A program made the translations under genes and the position numbers. A model generated the notes under the pieces. It saw only the letters and a list, made by a program, of their open reading frames with translations. It did no database searches and was not told the origin of the DNA. A DNA stretch of 64,000 bases from Stenotrophomonas maltophilia (GTDB lineage: Bacteria; Pseudomonadota; Gammaproteobacteria; Xanthomonadales; Xanthomonadaceae): NCBI GenBank assembly GCA_009912235.1, contig WNDS01000001.1, forward strand, positions 620,001 to 684,000, read 5' to 3'. Below, piece by piece: positions 1 to 10,366 of the stretch (position 1 is its first letter; each line of letters starts with the position of its first letter).

Positions 1-576
1 ACTGGCCTCGAACGCGGCCAGCATCGCCTCGCACATGTGCATGTTGGCGTTCTGGCCCCGGTAGCCGGTGAAGTTCCACTGGGCGTCGGCTTCATCCTTG
101 TACAGGCCGTGCCCGGCTTCCCAGAAGCGCGTTTCCAGCAGCTGCCAGGTTTCATCCATCCACTGCCGCGCTTCTTCGATACCGGCCTTCAGTGCGCAGC
201 TGTAGGCCAGCAGCACGAACGCCACGCCGTAGCAGTGGTTCATGTCGTCCTCGACCTTGCCATCGCGCAGGGTCCAGGCATAACCGCCGGTGGCCGGGTT
301 GCGGTGCACCTCGCGCAGGTAGCGCACGCCATGGTGCACGCCCTCGAGGTAGGCCGCATCGCCGAATTCGCGGTAGGCCATCGCGTAGTCGAACACGAAG
401 CGGGTGCTGCTCACCAGGTGGCGGTGGCCGGCGTCGTAGATGCTGCCGTCGTCCTTGAAGTAGTGGAAGAAGCCACCGTCCGGGTCGATGCAGTGCGGGT
501 GGTAGAACGCCATGGTGTGCGCGATGTGGCCACGCAGGAATGCCGGCGAACGGAAATCGGGGGAAGTCAGGCTCAT
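1..576 (-). CDS. AGE-family epimerase/isomerase (likely mannose isomerase), N-terminal part
   Basis: The first 192 codons of a gene that runs off the left edge of the window. The translation has the (alpha/alpha)6-barrel features of the N-acylglucosamine 2-epimerase family: an N-terminal FYHPHCIDPDGGFFHYF stretch and the family-typical GQNANMHMCEA segment near residue 180. Members of this family include mannose isomerases of the YihS type, which interconvert mannose and fructose. That activity would fit the fructokinase gene directly upstream, whose TGA stop overlaps this ATG (ATGA). The mannose-isomerase role is inferred from context; an N-acylglucosamine 2-epimerase or cellobiose epimerase cannot be excluded without the C-terminal half. 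Confidence 0.85.
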   Translation of the reverse strand, partial: MSLTSPDFRSPAFLRGHIAHTMAFYHPHCIDPDGGFFHYFKDDGSIYDAGHRHLVSSTRFVFDYAMAYREFGDAAYLEGVHHGVRYLREVHRNPATGGYAWTLRDGKVEDDMNHCYGVAFVLLAYSCALKAGIEEARQWMDETWQLLETRFWEAGHGLYKDEADAQWNFTGYRGQNANMHMCEAMLAAFEAS

Positions 577-1568
577 GCAGTCAGTTCCTGTGCGTTCAAC
601 AGCTGCTTGACTTCATCCAGCGAGGGCATGGCGGCGAAGGCGCCCTTGCGGGTGACCGCCAGCGCGCCCACGGCGGCGGCAAAGCGCAGCGTGCCGGCAA
701 TGGCATCGGCGTCCTGGCAGAAGCGTGGGAAGCCTTCACCGGCACCGCCACGTTCAACCAGCCCGACCAGCACGCCACCGACGAAGGCATCGCCTGCGGC
801 CGTGGTATCCACGCTGGACACGCGGAAGCTGGGCACCTCGCCCTGCGCATCGCGGGTGTACCAGCGCAGCGTCGCAGCGCCATCGGTGACGATGACCCAG
901 CGCGCCTGCGCGGCCAGCAGGCGGCGCAGCACCTGCGCATCGCCATCGGCGCCCAGCGGCGCGGCCAGGTAGTCCAGTTCCTCGCGCGACAGCTTGATCA
1001 GGTCGGCACGTTCCAGCGCCTGCCACAGCCACGGCGTGGGATCGACGTCGGCCGGCCACAGTGCCGGGCGCAGGTTCAGGTCCAGGCTGACCACCGCACC
1101 GGCCGCGCGCGCGCGCGCCATGCCGGCGAAGGTGGCCTCGGCGATGGCCGCTTCGGTCAAGCTGTTGGAGCACACATGGAAGCAGCGCGCGTCGGCGAAG
1201 CAGGCCGGCTGGAAGTGGCTGTCACGGAACAGCAGGTCGGCCGCCGGCGGGCGGTAGAAGCTGAAACTGCGCTCGCCATGGGCGTCCAGTGCCACGAACG
1301 CCAGCGCGGTCTTGGCCGCGTCGGTGCGCACGATGAGGTCGGTTCCCACGCCGTGTTCGGCCAGGCTCTCTGCCAGGAAATCACCGAACATGTCGCGGCC
1401 CAGCATGCCCACGAACTGGGTGTCGGCACCCAGCCGGGCTGCAGCCACGGCCACGTTGGCCGGCGCGCCACCGGCGTACTGCAGGAAGGCGCGCGGGGTG
1501 TCCGGCGTGGCCGGCGGCTGGGCGAGTAGATCGATCAAAATCTCGCCAAAACAAACAATCTTTCCCAT
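573..1568 (-). CDS. PfkB-family carbohydrate kinase, probable fructokinase
   Basis: A 331-residue ribokinase-fold sugar kinase. The N-terminus MGKIVCFGEILIDLL and the substrate-side YAGGAPANVAVAAARLG motif (about residues 30-46) are typical of fructokinases. The DTTAAGDAF motif near residues 255-263 is the PfkB signature 2 with the catalytic Asp; its usual GAGD is AAGD here. Expected reaction: ATP plus fructose gives fructose-6-phosphate, in the cytoplasm. It lies 6 bp after the sugar transporter gene and overlaps the following isomerase by 4 bp, so the three are almost certainly co-transcribed. The pair isomerase plus fructokinase would route free mannose into glycolysis. Substrate choice is inferred from motifs and context. 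Confidence 0.85.
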   Translation of the reverse strand: MGKIVCFGEILIDLLAQPPATPDTPRAFLQYAGGAPANVAVAAARLGADTQFVGMLGRDMFGDFLAESLAEHGVGTDLIVRTDAAKTALAFVALDAHGERSFSFYRPPAADLLFRDSHFQPACFADARCFHVCSNSLTEAAIAEATFAGMARARAAGAVVSLDLNLRPALWPADVDPTPWLWQALERADLIKLSREELDYLAAPLGADGDAQVLRRLLAAQARWVIVTDGAATLRWYTRDAQGEVPSFRVSSVDTTAAGDAFVGGVLVGLVERGGAGEGFPRFCQDADAIAGTLRFAAAVGALAVTRKGAFAAMPSLDEVKQLLNAQELTA

Positions 1569-1574
1569 GTAGCC

Positions 1575-2882
1575 TCAGTCTCCGCGGGTGTTGCCTACGC
1601 GGGGGCGGGAGCCCACCAGGCCGTAGAAGATGATGTAGGCGTAGCACAGCACCGGCAGCACGAAACTGTTGTGCAGGCCGATGTGGTCTGCCAGCAGGCC
1701 CTGCAGCAACGGCAGCACGGCACCGCCGACGATGGCCATGATCAGCAGGCTGGACGCCTTGCTGGTCAGCGGCCCGAGGCGATCGATGCCGAGCGCGAAG
1801 ATGGTCGGGAACATGATGGAATTGAACAGGCCGGTGGCCACGATGCAGTACACGGCGGTCTGCCCGGCCGACATCAGCGTGGCCCCCAGCAGCACCACGT
1901 TCACCGCCGCGAACAGCGCCAGCAGGCGGCGCGGCGAGTAGCGCACCAGCAGCCAGAAACCGGCGAAGCGGCCGATCATCGCACCGCCCCAGTAGGCCGA
2001 CACGTAATGCGTGGCCTGCTGCTCGGTCAGCCCGCCGATCTCCGGCATGGACAGGTAGTTCACCAGGAAGCTGCCGATGGACACCTCGGCACCCACGTAG
2101 AAGAAGATGGCCAGCACGCCGAACAGCACCTGCGGCTGGCGCAGCGCGTCCAGCAGCGTGTGGCGGCTGGTATCGGCCTGTTCGGTGGTCTCAGCCAGCG
2201 ACGGCAGGCGGAACAGGTAGACGAAGATGGCCAGCAGCACCAGCACGATGGCCAGGCCCACGTACGGGCCCTGCACTGCCTGTGCTTCGGCAACGCGGTA
2301 GGCCACCTGCTCGGCGGTGGGCAGCGCGTCGATCTGCTCGCCGCTCTTCACCGTGGTGCCCAGGATCAGCAGGCCACCGAACAGCGGCGCCAGCGTGGTG
2401 CCCAGCGAATTCAGCGCCTGTGCCAGGGTCAGCCGGCTGGAACTGGTCTGTTCCGGGCCCAGCAGCGCCACATACGGGTTGGCCGCCACCTGCAGCGCGG
2501 TGATGCCGGTGGCCAGCACGAACAGCGAGGCCAGGAAGGCTTCATACATGCGCAGCGCCGCCGCCGGCCAGAAGCCCAGCGCGCCGATGCCGGCAATGAC
2601 CAGGCCGGCCACGATGCCGTTCTTGTAGCCCAGCCGCGCCACCAGCCGCCCCGCCGGCAGCGACATCAGGAAGTACGCGCCGAAGAAGGTGAACTGCACC
2701 AGCATGGCGCGGGTGTAGTTCAGCTCGAACACCGCCTTCAGGTGCGGGATCAGCACATCGTTGAGGCTGGTCAGGAAGCCCCACATGAAGAAGATCGTGG
2801 TGGCCACGCCCAAGGCGACACGCGGGGTGACCGCCGTGGCCGAGGAACCTCGAGGTGACAGGGGCGTTGAAGAAATCGGCAT
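1575..2882 (-). CDS. FucP-family MFS sugar transporter
   Basis: A 435-residue integral inner-membrane protein with about 12 predicted hydrophobic helices. The first helix region (FFMWGFLTSLNDVLIPHLK) and the ANPYVALLGP segment near residue 135 are characteristic of the FucP/GluP branch of the major facilitator superfamily, H+-coupled importers of fucose, glucose, galactose or mannose. It sits between a LacI regulator and a fructokinase and starts 45 bp after the regulator stop. Context suggests import of the monosaccharide (probably mannose) released by the GH92 enzyme. The exact sugar cannot be read from the sequence. Confidence 0.87.
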   Translation of the reverse strand: MPISSTPLSPRGSSATAVTPRVALGVATTIFFMWGFLTSLNDVLIPHLKAVFELNYTRAMLVQFTFFGAYFLMSLPAGRLVARLGYKNGIVAGLVIAGIGALGFWPAAALRMYEAFLASLFVLATGITALQVAANPYVALLGPEQTSSSRLTLAQALNSLGTTLAPLFGGLLILGTTVKSGEQIDALPTAEQVAYRVAEAQAVQGPYVGLAIVLVLLAIFVYLFRLPSLAETTEQADTSRHTLLDALRQPQVLFGVLAIFFYVGAEVSIGSFLVNYLSMPEIGGLTEQQATHYVSAYWGGAMIGRFAGFWLLVRYSPRRLLALFAAVNVVLLGATLMSAGQTAVYCIVATGLFNSIMFPTIFALGIDRLGPLTSKASSLLIMAIVGGAVLPLLQGLLADHIGLHNSFVLPVLCYAYIIFYGLVGSRPRVGNTRGD

Positions 2883-2927
2883 GCGTGGCGGGCCTTTGGG
2901 TGCGTTGGTCGGTGGAAGGGAACGGAA

Positions 2928-3986
2928 TCAGGTGGGTCGGGCCGCGCTGCTTTCGCGGATGCGCAGCTGCACCGGGGCGACCGTGCGCGCCGGCGGCGCA
3001 TCCGGATCATCCAGGCGCTGCAGCAGCAGGGCGGCGGCCTGGCGGCCACGCTCGCGCGGGTCAGCGGTCAGCGTGGTCAGCGGCGGCACGGCCACGGCCG
3101 CCTCGGAAATATCATCGAAGCCGGTGACGGCGAAATCACCGCCCGGGCGGATGCCGCGCGAAGTCAGGCCCAGCATCAGGCCCAGCGCCACGGTGTCGTT
3201 GTAGCAGACCGCTGCGCTCGGCCGCTCATTGCTGGCGAACAGTTCGCTGGTGCGCGCGGCCGCTTCCAGGCGGTTCGGTGCCGATTCGATCAGCCACTCC
3301 GGGCGCACCTGCAGGCCGGCTTCGGCCAGCGCCTGCTGGTACCCGGTGCGGCGCTGGTGGCACGAGCTGGAATCGGCATGGCCGCCGAAGAAGGCGATCT
3401 GGCGGTGGCCGCGTTCGATCAGGTGGCGGGTGGCCTGCCAGGCCCCCTGCTGGTTGTCCAGGGTGAGGAAATCCCAGTCGGCGCCGGCCAGTTCACGGTT
3501 GAACAGCAGCACGTTGGCATTGGCTCCCAGCGCCTGGCGCAGCTCGCTGACCTCGCTGCCTTCGGCCGGTGACAGGATCAGGCCGGCCGGGGTGTGTTCC
3601 ATCAAGGTGGTCAGCACCGCCTGCTGGCGCTGCGGCGATTCGCCGGTGCTGCCCAGCAGGGTCACATAGCCCTTGCCGCCCAGCGCCTCGTCCACCCCGG
3701 AGGCGAATTCGGCGAAGAACGGGTTGGACAGATCGTTGATGACCAGCGCGATGCTGCTGGAGGTGCGCCGCCGCAGGTTGGCCGCCGCGCGGTTGTAGAC
3801 ATAGCGCTGCTTGCGCAGCTCGGCCTCGACCCGCGCGCGGGTATCGACGTTCACCAGCGGGCTGCCACGCAGCACCAGCGACACCGTGGCCCGCGACACC
3901 CCCGTGGCACGGGCGATGTCGGTGACGGTGACCGCGCGGTTTTCACTCTTGCGGGCGGAACGGGAGCTGCTGGAGGAGTTGTTCAT
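2928..3986 (-). CDS. LacI-family transcriptional regulator of the glycan/mannoside cluster
   Basis: A 352-residue repressor-type regulator. The helix-turn-helix VTVTDIARATGVSRATVSLV lies at about residues 18-37 after a Ser-rich tail; the hinge follows near residue 70 (YNRAAANLRRR). The periplasmic-binding-protein-like effector domain fills the rest, ending with the typical VTGFDDI segment. I chose the ATG at 3986; the frame stays open upstream, but those codons have no family similarity. It is encoded within the GH92-transporter-kinase run, which is usual for local LacI regulators. The seven ATCGAT-centred palindromes in nearby promoters are the obvious candidate operators; this link is inferred. 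Confidence 0.9.
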   Translation of the reverse strand: MNNSSSSSRSARKSENRAVTVTDIARATGVSRATVSLVLRGSPLVNVDTRARVEAELRKQRYVYNRAAANLRRRTSSSIALVINDLSNPFFAEFASGVDEALGGKGYVTLLGSTGESPQRQQAVLTTLMEHTPAGLILSPAEGSEVSELRQALGANANVLLFNRELAGADWDFLTLDNQQGAWQATRHLIERGHRQIAFFGGHADSSSCHQRRTGYQQALAEAGLQVRPEWLIESAPNRLEAAARTSELFASNERPSAAVCYNDTVALGLMLGLTSRGIRPGGDFAVTGFDDISEAAVAVPPLTTLTADPRERGRQAAALLLQRLDDPDAPPARTVAPVQLRIRESSAARPT

Positions 3987-4084
3987 GGTGTCCGGGGCGT
4001 CCAAGCGGTGGTGCAAGCCTAATGGATCGCGGCCGCGCCGTGCCGTGCCGTTTGCTGGGGGTCTGCGCACGGCACGGCAGGGAC

Positions 4085-6544
4085 TCACTTCAGCACGCTG
4101 CCCGGGGCGGCGCACCAGGACACCGGCAGGTCGGCCGCCTGGGTGCCCCAGCCCTGCTCCGGCGCCTTGCCGTCCAGCGCGAAACGCACGCGCGGGCCCT
4201 GCTGCAGCTGGTTCCAGTCCAGCCAGACCGGCGCATGCGCCTTGCCGTCCACCTGCACGCCCTGCACGTACTGCAGGCGCTGGCCATCGGCACCGGGGGC
4301 TTCCAGGCGCAGCGTACGGCCGTTGCCCAGGTCGATTTCCACCTTGGCAAAGCGCGGGGTGTGCAGCAGGAACTGGCCGCTGCCCGGCACCGCCGGGTAC
4401 AGGCCGATGGCGCTGAACAGGTACCAGGCCGACATCGTGCCCAGGTCATCGTTGCCGGTGACGCCGTTGGGCGCGTTGGTGAACAGCTGCTGGGCCGCGC
4501 GCAGCACGGTGGCGGTCTTCCACGGCTGGCCGATCAGCGTGTACATCCACGGGGCGTGCAGGTCCGGCTCGTTGTTGGGGTTGTAGCGGTACTGGTTGTA
4601 GTAGCTGTAAGGGCCCACCACCCACTCTTTGCGCGCGGCCTGCAGCGGATCGGCCTGCAGCGCGTCCATGGCGAAGAAGGTGTCCAGCCGGCGTGCGGCC
4701 TGCTCGCGGCCCTGCATGGCTTCCACCAGGCCCGGCACGTCCTGCTGCACCAGCCACTGGTACTGCCAGGCGGTGCCCTCATGGAAGCCGTGGTCCGAGC
4801 GCGGGCTGTACTGGCCGTTGGCCGGCACGTACCACGGGCCACCTTCGGTGCGCGGGCGCGGGAACCCGGTGAAGCCGGTCTCGGCATCACGCACCGAGGG
4901 GTCCCAGACCTTGTGCCAGTTGCGGCCGCGTTCGCGCAGCGTGCCGGCATCCTGGGCGTGGCCCAGGCCATCGGCCATTTGCGAGAGCGCGCAGTCGGCC
5001 AGCGCATATTCCAGCGTGGCCGAACCGCCGTGGTGCGGGTCCACGTCCATGCCCTTGGACGGCACGGCGCGGTCGTACTGCACATAGCCGTTGGCCAGGT
5101 AGCTGGCGTTACCGGAGCGGCCGGCCATGCGCGAGTTCAACGGCGGCATGCTGAAGGCATTGGCACGCAGTGCGTCCCAGGCTTCGCCCTCACGACCCTT
5201 CAGCGCGCCGAAGCGCCACAGGTCCACCATGAAGGGGGTGACCGGATCGCCGGTCATGATGTTGGTGTCGAAGTTGGCATAGCCCCAGCGCGGCAGCCAG
5301 CCACCCTGCACGTTGATCGCCAGCAGCGTGCGGCCGATGTCGCGCGCCACGTCCGGGCGGGTCAGCGCCAGCCACTGGTTCTGCGCGCGGTAGGTGTCCC
5401 ACAGCGAGAAGTACTCGTAGTAGGTCCAGCCATCGGCACGGTGGATGCCATCGTCGTAGCCACGGTAGCGGCCGTCGGCATCGCTGCCGGTCAGCGGCTG
5501 CAGCAGCGCATGGTAGATGGCGGTGTAGAAGACGGTGCGATCATCATGGCTGCCGCCCTGCACGCGCACGCCGGCCAGTTCCTTGCGCCAGGCCTGCTGC
5601 GACAACGCGCGCATGCGGTCGAAGCCCAGCAGCGCATCGCCCTGCATGCCATCAGTACGCAGGTTGTTGCGCGCGCCTTCGGCATCCACATGCGAAATGG
5701 CGCTGACCGCAGTGACCGACTGGCCCTTGCCCAGGTCGAAGCTCAACCAGGCGCCGTTCGGCTTCTGCTCGCCTTCCATGCTGTGGCGTGCGCCGGGCAG
5801 GCCGCCGGCCTCGCCCCAGGTGCCGAAGGCCTTGAACGGACGATCGAACTCGATGCGGAACCAAGTGGTGTACTGCTGGCCGCCACAGAAGCTCTTAGTG
5901 ACCAGCTTGCCTTCCACGGCGCGGTCGCCGACCACGTCGATCACGCTGCCGATCACCGAGTGGCGTTCGTTGGCCTGGCCGACGTTGACCATCACATGGA
6001 CGTCGCCACTGCGCTGGCTGAAGGTGTAGCGCTCGGCGGCAGCGCGGGTGCGTGCGGTGGCCTCGGCGTCGATGCCGCCGTAGCTGGTCAGGCGCGCCTT
6101 GTAATAGCCGGCCTGGCCGACCTCGCCGTCGTGCGTGTACGCCGCCGCATAGGTCTTGTGGTTGAAGGCCTTGCCATCGGCGGTGTTGAAATCGCCGCCC
6201 GGGCCGGTGCTGCCGGTCACCGGCAGCACCGAGACCTGGCCGCCCTGCTCCCAGCAGCCGGCACCGGAGACGAAGGAGTGGCCGAAGCCGCGGATCTTCT
6301 CGTCGTCGTAGCGCCAGCCGGAATAATGGCTGCCGATCGGGCTGACCTGGATCAGGCCGAACGGGGCCGAGGCGCCCGGGAACGTGTTGCCGTCATCCTT
6401 GCTGCCGATGAAGGTGTTGACCTCGCGCTCCAGCGGCGCCGGGGCGGCCTGCAGCATCGGGGCCAGCGACAGTGCCAGCAGGCAGCCAAGGCCGGCCAGC
6501 GGCCGACGGAAGGGGCGAAGGGGGACGGGCGGCGTCGCGGGCAT
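4085..6544 (-). CDS. GH92-family alpha-mannosidase, exported
   Basis: An 819-residue secreted glycoside hydrolase. After a twin-proline, Arg-containing N-terminus comes a hydrophobic signal segment ending near AAPAPLE (about residue 33). It is followed by the family hallmark VNTFIGSKDDGNTFPGA and GFGHSFVSGAGC, and later by SLWDTYRAQNQWLAL and GNDDLGTMSAWYLFSAIGLYP, all typical of glycosyl hydrolase family 92 (calcium-dependent exo-alpha-mannosidases acting on N-glycan mannose). The start at 6544 precedes the signal peptide; longer readings have no support. It probably releases mannose from high-mannose glycans in the periplasm or at the surface. Two ATCGAT palindromes lie 104-150 bp upstream. 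Confidence 0.92.
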   Translation of the reverse strand: MPATPPVPLRPFRRPLAGLGCLLALSLAPMLQAAPAPLEREVNTFIGSKDDGNTFPGASAPFGLIQVSPIGSHYSGWRYDDEKIRGFGHSFVSGAGCWEQGGQVSVLPVTGSTGPGGDFNTADGKAFNHKTYAAAYTHDGEVGQAGYYKARLTSYGGIDAEATARTRAAAERYTFSQRSGDVHVMVNVGQANERHSVIGSVIDVVGDRAVEGKLVTKSFCGGQQYTTWFRIEFDRPFKAFGTWGEAGGLPGARHSMEGEQKPNGAWLSFDLGKGQSVTAVSAISHVDAEGARNNLRTDGMQGDALLGFDRMRALSQQAWRKELAGVRVQGGSHDDRTVFYTAIYHALLQPLTGSDADGRYRGYDDGIHRADGWTYYEYFSLWDTYRAQNQWLALTRPDVARDIGRTLLAINVQGGWLPRWGYANFDTNIMTGDPVTPFMVDLWRFGALKGREGEAWDALRANAFSMPPLNSRMAGRSGNASYLANGYVQYDRAVPSKGMDVDPHHGGSATLEYALADCALSQMADGLGHAQDAGTLRERGRNWHKVWDPSVRDAETGFTGFPRPRTEGGPWYVPANGQYSPRSDHGFHEGTAWQYQWLVQQDVPGLVEAMQGREQAARRLDTFFAMDALQADPLQAARKEWVVGPYSYYNQYRYNPNNEPDLHAPWMYTLIGQPWKTATVLRAAQQLFTNAPNGVTGNDDLGTMSAWYLFSAIGLYPAVPGSGQFLLHTPRFAKVEIDLGNGRTLRLEAPGADGQRLQYVQGVQVDGKAHAPVWLDWNQLQQGPRVRFALDGKAPEQGWGTQAADLPVSWCAAPGSVLK

Positions 6545-6647
6545 GGAATCATCCTGTGGTCGCTTCGGGGCGCGGGGCGCCTGCCCGCTGCGTACGCCCG
6601 CCCCGCCCTGCTGCCAGGGCGGAGGGACCGTGCTGCCGGAGACCCCC

Positions 6648-6694
6648 TTCAATCGATCGCCAGTCCCGGATACCGGGAATTTAGATCGATTGAA
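6648..6694. promoter_or_regulatory. Two ATCGAT-centred palindromes upstream of the GH92 gene (candidate operators)
   Basis: Boxes at 6648-6661 (TTCAATCGATCGCC) and 6681-6694 (TTAGATCGATTGAA), cores 33 bp apart. They match a shared pattern TTnGATCGATnnAA found upstream of both TonB receptor genes and glk. The even-length palindrome with a central CG is the usual shape of LacI-family operators. Binding is inferred. Confidence 0.6.
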
Positions 6695-6909
6695 AGTAGA
6701 CCATGGGAAATTGACGCGTTGCATTCTGCGGCGCAGCATTTTTGCCCGCCACGACGCCCCGGCGCGGGCCGGCCTGGCGCGCCCTGCCTTGTGCTGCCGT
6801 GGCCGGGACGGCTTGTCACGTCATCGCCGCGGGGCTGTCATGGCCAGGAAATATTGCGTAGCAGCATGCCTCCCGCCGCAGCCTGTGTTAAAAATCCGCC
6901 GCCATCGGA

Positions 6910-7045
6910 TTAGATCGATCCAAGTTCCTACGATCACGATTGCCGGGAATCGGCGACCAACAGCATCCGCCAGGCGATGCACCCGAAGGTGCAAAGTGCC
7001 CCCGCTGCTTGAGAAAAATCGGCTTCAGTTATTAGATCGATTCAG
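6910..7045. promoter_or_regulatory. Two ATCGAT-centred palindromes upstream of TonB receptor 1 (candidate operators)
   Basis: Boxes at 6910-6923 (TTAGATCGATCCAA) and 7032-7045 (TTAGATCGATTCAG). The second lies 50 bp before the receptor start at 7095, a position suited to blocking transcription. Both share the TTAGATCGAT half with the box at 6681. The 550-bp gap between the divergent GH92 and receptor genes holds these four boxes and no gene that I can support. Confidence 0.6.
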
Positions 7046-7094
7046 GTCAACCGTGTCAGCCACCGGTTCAATTCGGGAGAGGGAGAGAAGAGGT

Positions 7095-10000
7095 ATGAAG
7101 CACAACGCACGCACGTTCGGTCGCGACCATCTGTCGTCGGCCATCACCATCGCACTGGCCGCCGCGCTGCTGCCTGCCGCCGCTTTCGCGCAGCAGGCCC
7201 TTGCCGCCGCGCCGGGTGCGCAGGACGCCGCCACCACCCTGGACAGCGTCCAGGTCACCGGCTACCGCTACGCCATCGAAAAGAGCCTGTCGCAGAAGCG
7301 CGAAGCCAACGCCGTGGTCGAAGTGATCACCGCCGAGGACGTGGGCAAGTTCCCCGACAAGAACGTGGCCGACTCGCTGCAGCGCGTGCCGGGCGTGGTC
7401 ATCACCCGCGACGGCGGTGAAGGCAAGTCGGTCAGCGTGCGCGGCCTGGACCCGGACCTGACCCTGACCCAGTTGAACGGCAACTACATCGCCACCTCGG
7501 AAACCAACAACGAGGCCAGCCGTTCGTTCAACTACACCCTGCTGCCGTCGAACATGCTCTCCAGTGCCGAGCTGTTCAAATCGCCGGAAGCACGCATCGA
7601 CGAAGGCGGCATCGACGGCACGGTCATCCTGCACACCCGCCGCCCGCTGGACATGAAGGCCAACCCCGGCTTCGTCACCGTGGAAGGCACCAGTTCGGAC
7701 ACCAGCCACGATGTCGACCCGCAGATGTCGGGCCTGTACTCCTGGCACAGCAAGGACGAGCGCTTCGGCGTGCTGGTCGGCGTCACCCAGCAGAAGCGCA
7801 CCAACCGCAGCATGTCGGTCACCACCGAGGACTACCAGTGGTATGGCAGCGGCACCGTCAAGGATGCCTACGGCAACCCGCTGGAATCGGACAGCATCCG
7901 CTACTGGCGGGGCCGCTCGGGCTTCAACAACCAGAACGGCGGCAGCTACCAGGACTTCTTCATGCCGACCTCGGTCAACTTCGCCGTGCGCGACGAGGAG
8001 CGTGAACGCAAGGGTGGCCAGTTCACCTTCCAGTTCAAGCCGGTCGACAACGTGACGATGACCGCCAACTACTTCCGCTTCGAGCTGCAGGGCAACTACA
8101 CCCAGAACATTCTCAAGGTGCCGGAGTGGAACCTGGCCCGTTACAACAAGGACGGCAACTGGGCCGGCGGCCGCCTGCTGAACGGCTTCGGCTTCGATGC
8201 CAGCGGCAGCAACGTCACCTCGGCCGAATACCAGCTGCAGCCCGGCAAAAACTACATCTGCAGCGAAGACCAGGCCAAGGCCGCCGGGTTGGCCCCGGGC
8301 GGCTGGGGCCCGGACGACTGCACCGTGCCGACCCCGCAGCTGACCGGCAGCTACAGCAAGGAAAAGGCACTCTCGCAGACCGCCGACCTGACCGTCGACT
8401 GGGACATCAGCCCGCTGTGGAAGGCCAGCTTCAGCGGCGGCCGCACCTGGTCTGAAGGTGGCCCGTCGGTCAACTTCCGCACTGCCGCCAAGCCGCGCCG
8501 CCAGGTCAATGGCCAGTGGCAGCCGGGCAACACCTACACCGCCTGGGACCTGACCGGCACGCCCAGCGTGACCTTCGCGCAGAACCTGCAGGACCAGCTG
8601 AAGGCCGGCATCGCCGAGATCGACACCGGCTCCACCGATTCGTCGTGGATGCAGACTAGCGTCAAGCAGAGCCACTTCCAGGCCGACCTCACCAAGCTGT
8701 TCGAGCAGGGCTGGCTGGAATCGATCCAGTTCGGCGTGAAGTACCGTGACGGCAAGGTCCACCGCAACACCGGCAACTCGTACTGGGTCTGCCAGGGCGC
8801 TGACCCGTCCGACTACAGCAAGCGCTACCAGGCCGGCTGCGATTCGACCGCCGGCATCGCCCAGCCCGGCTTCTTCCTGAACAACCCGATCGGCAACATC
8901 GCCGGCGGCTTCAATGCCAACGTGTTCCCGGGCATCAACTACCCGGCCTACATCGATTACCTGAACTCCCGCTACGGGCAGATGCAGAACCGCAAGGAAG
9001 ACGACTTCGTCTACAACGTCAACGAGAAGATCTACTCGGGCTACTTCCAGGCCAACTTCCGCACCAAACGCCTGCGCGGCAACATCGGCATGCGCGTGGT
9101 GCGTACCCAGCAGTTCGCCCAGTCCAGCGATTCCATCGAGAAGTTCAACGACTACTTCCAGAACAATGCTGCCGGTGCGCCGATGGCCTGCAACGATCCG
9201 GCCGCAGCGGCACTGATCGGCTCCAACACCGGTTATGGCTGTGAAAGCGGCTTCGTGTGCCTGCCCGACAGCATGGCACGCACCAAGATCTTCGAGCTGA
9301 TCGGCGTGGACAAGACCTATACGGACTTCCTGCCGAGCTTCAACATCGCCTGGGACATCACCGAGAACCTGGTGCTGCGTGGCGCCGCGTCCAAGGTCAT
9401 CGCCCGCCCGGGTTATGCCAGCATCGCCGCCCCGGGCAGCCTGAGCTTCTACAGCCAGGAGTACGTCAACGACCGCCGCGTGGCCGGTGGCGCACCGACC
9501 CAGGGCTGGTCCGGTTCGGGCAGCAACAAGAACCTGGAACCGTTCAAGGCCACCCAGTTCGACGTGGGCCTGGAATGGTACTTCCACCCGGGTGCCGTGG
9601 CCGGTATCGGCCTGTTCCGCAAGAACGTGGACAACTTCACCGCGCCGGTCGTGCGTGACGTGCAGATGGTGGTCGGTGGCGAAACGATTACAGCGCCCAG
9701 GCCAACGGTCGCGATGGCGTGTCGCAGGGCGTGGAGCTGTACGGCCAGTACACCTTCGACTTCGGCTTCGGCATCCAGGCCAACTACACCTACAACGACA
9801 CCAACCTGGCCTCGATCGTGCTCGATGGCAAGGACATCGGTTCCTCGCCGCTGGTGGGCAGTGCCAAGAACCAGGCCAACGTGACCGTGTTCTACGAGAA
9901 CGACAAGTTCCTGGCCCATGCCTCGTTCAACCGCCGCGGCGAAGTGGTGGGTGGCCTGCAGAACGGCTTCACCTAGTACTCCGAGCCGTATGACCAGCTG

Positions 10001-10171
10001 GATCTGAATGCCGCCTACAACGTGACCGACGCGTAGACCGTCACCGCTTCGGTGATCAACGCGACCAAGTCCGAGCAGCGCATCCACCTGGGCAACGACA
10101 CCCTGTCGCGCCTGTTCTCGAACACGTACTCCGGCCGCCAACTGTACCTCGGCGTGACCTACAAGTTCTAA
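7095..10171 (+). pseudogene. TonB-dependent receptor 1 (carbohydrate type), frameshifted and with two in-frame stops
   Basis: An outer-membrane receptor of about 1,025 residues if restored. It has a signal peptide (ALLPAAAFAQQ, cleavage near residue 34), a TonB-box-like DSVQVTGYR, a plug domain with RVPGVVITRDGG and VSVRGLDPDLT, and a terminal LYLGVTYKF beta-strand ending in Phe. The frame is broken near 9689, where one base is missing between GGET and YSAQANGRDG. Downstream, TAG codons stand at 9974 (after NGFT, before YSEPYDQL) and 10034 (after NVTDA, before TVTASV). Without repair the C-terminal barrel strands are lost. It is divergent from the GH92 gene and shares its ATCGAT boxes; likely substrate is a glycan fragment. 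Confidence 0.85.
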
Positions 10172-10207
10172 GCGCCCTGCCCCGGCCAGTCCGGGGATGA
10201 TCCTCCA

Positions 10208-10243
10208 CGGCAGCCACGCTGGTTCAGGTGGCTGCCGTTTTTT
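10208..10243 (+). terminator. Rho-independent terminator after TonB receptor 1
   Basis: A 10-bp perfect stem (CGGCAGCCAC / GTGGCTGCCG) with a 10-nt loop, followed by six T. It lies 37 bp after the receptor stop codon. Confidence 0.85.
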
Positions 10244-10313
10244 GTGGGCCAGGCGGTGGCGGTGTGACCCGTCGTAAAAACGCTTCATCCGCCGATGTGG
10301 TCCCGCCGCCATG

Positions 10314-10338
10314 GTAGTGCCGGCCGTTGGCCGGCAAC
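10314..10338 (+). repeat. SMAG-like GTAG palindromic repeat
   Basis: Begins with GTAG and forms a hairpin from GTGCCGGCC and GGCCGGCAAC. A second, inverted element with a different stem (GTAGATCCACGC type) lies at 10367-10389. Such GTAG-headed REP-like hairpins are abundant between genes in Stenotrophomonas maltophilia. Confidence 0.65.
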
Positions 10339-10366
10339 CTCGCAATGCCCGTGATCGCAGACATCC

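Noticed and set aside
4022..6913. A 963-codon open frame on the plus strand opposite the GH92 gene
   Set aside because: It is antisense to a well-recognised enzyme, reads as low-complexity Ala/Arg/Gly/His-rich sequence, and such mirror frames are common at this GC content.
7068..9587. An 839-codon minus-strand frame opposite TonB receptor 1
   Set aside because: Same reason: the plus-strand receptor has clear motifs; the mirror frame has none.
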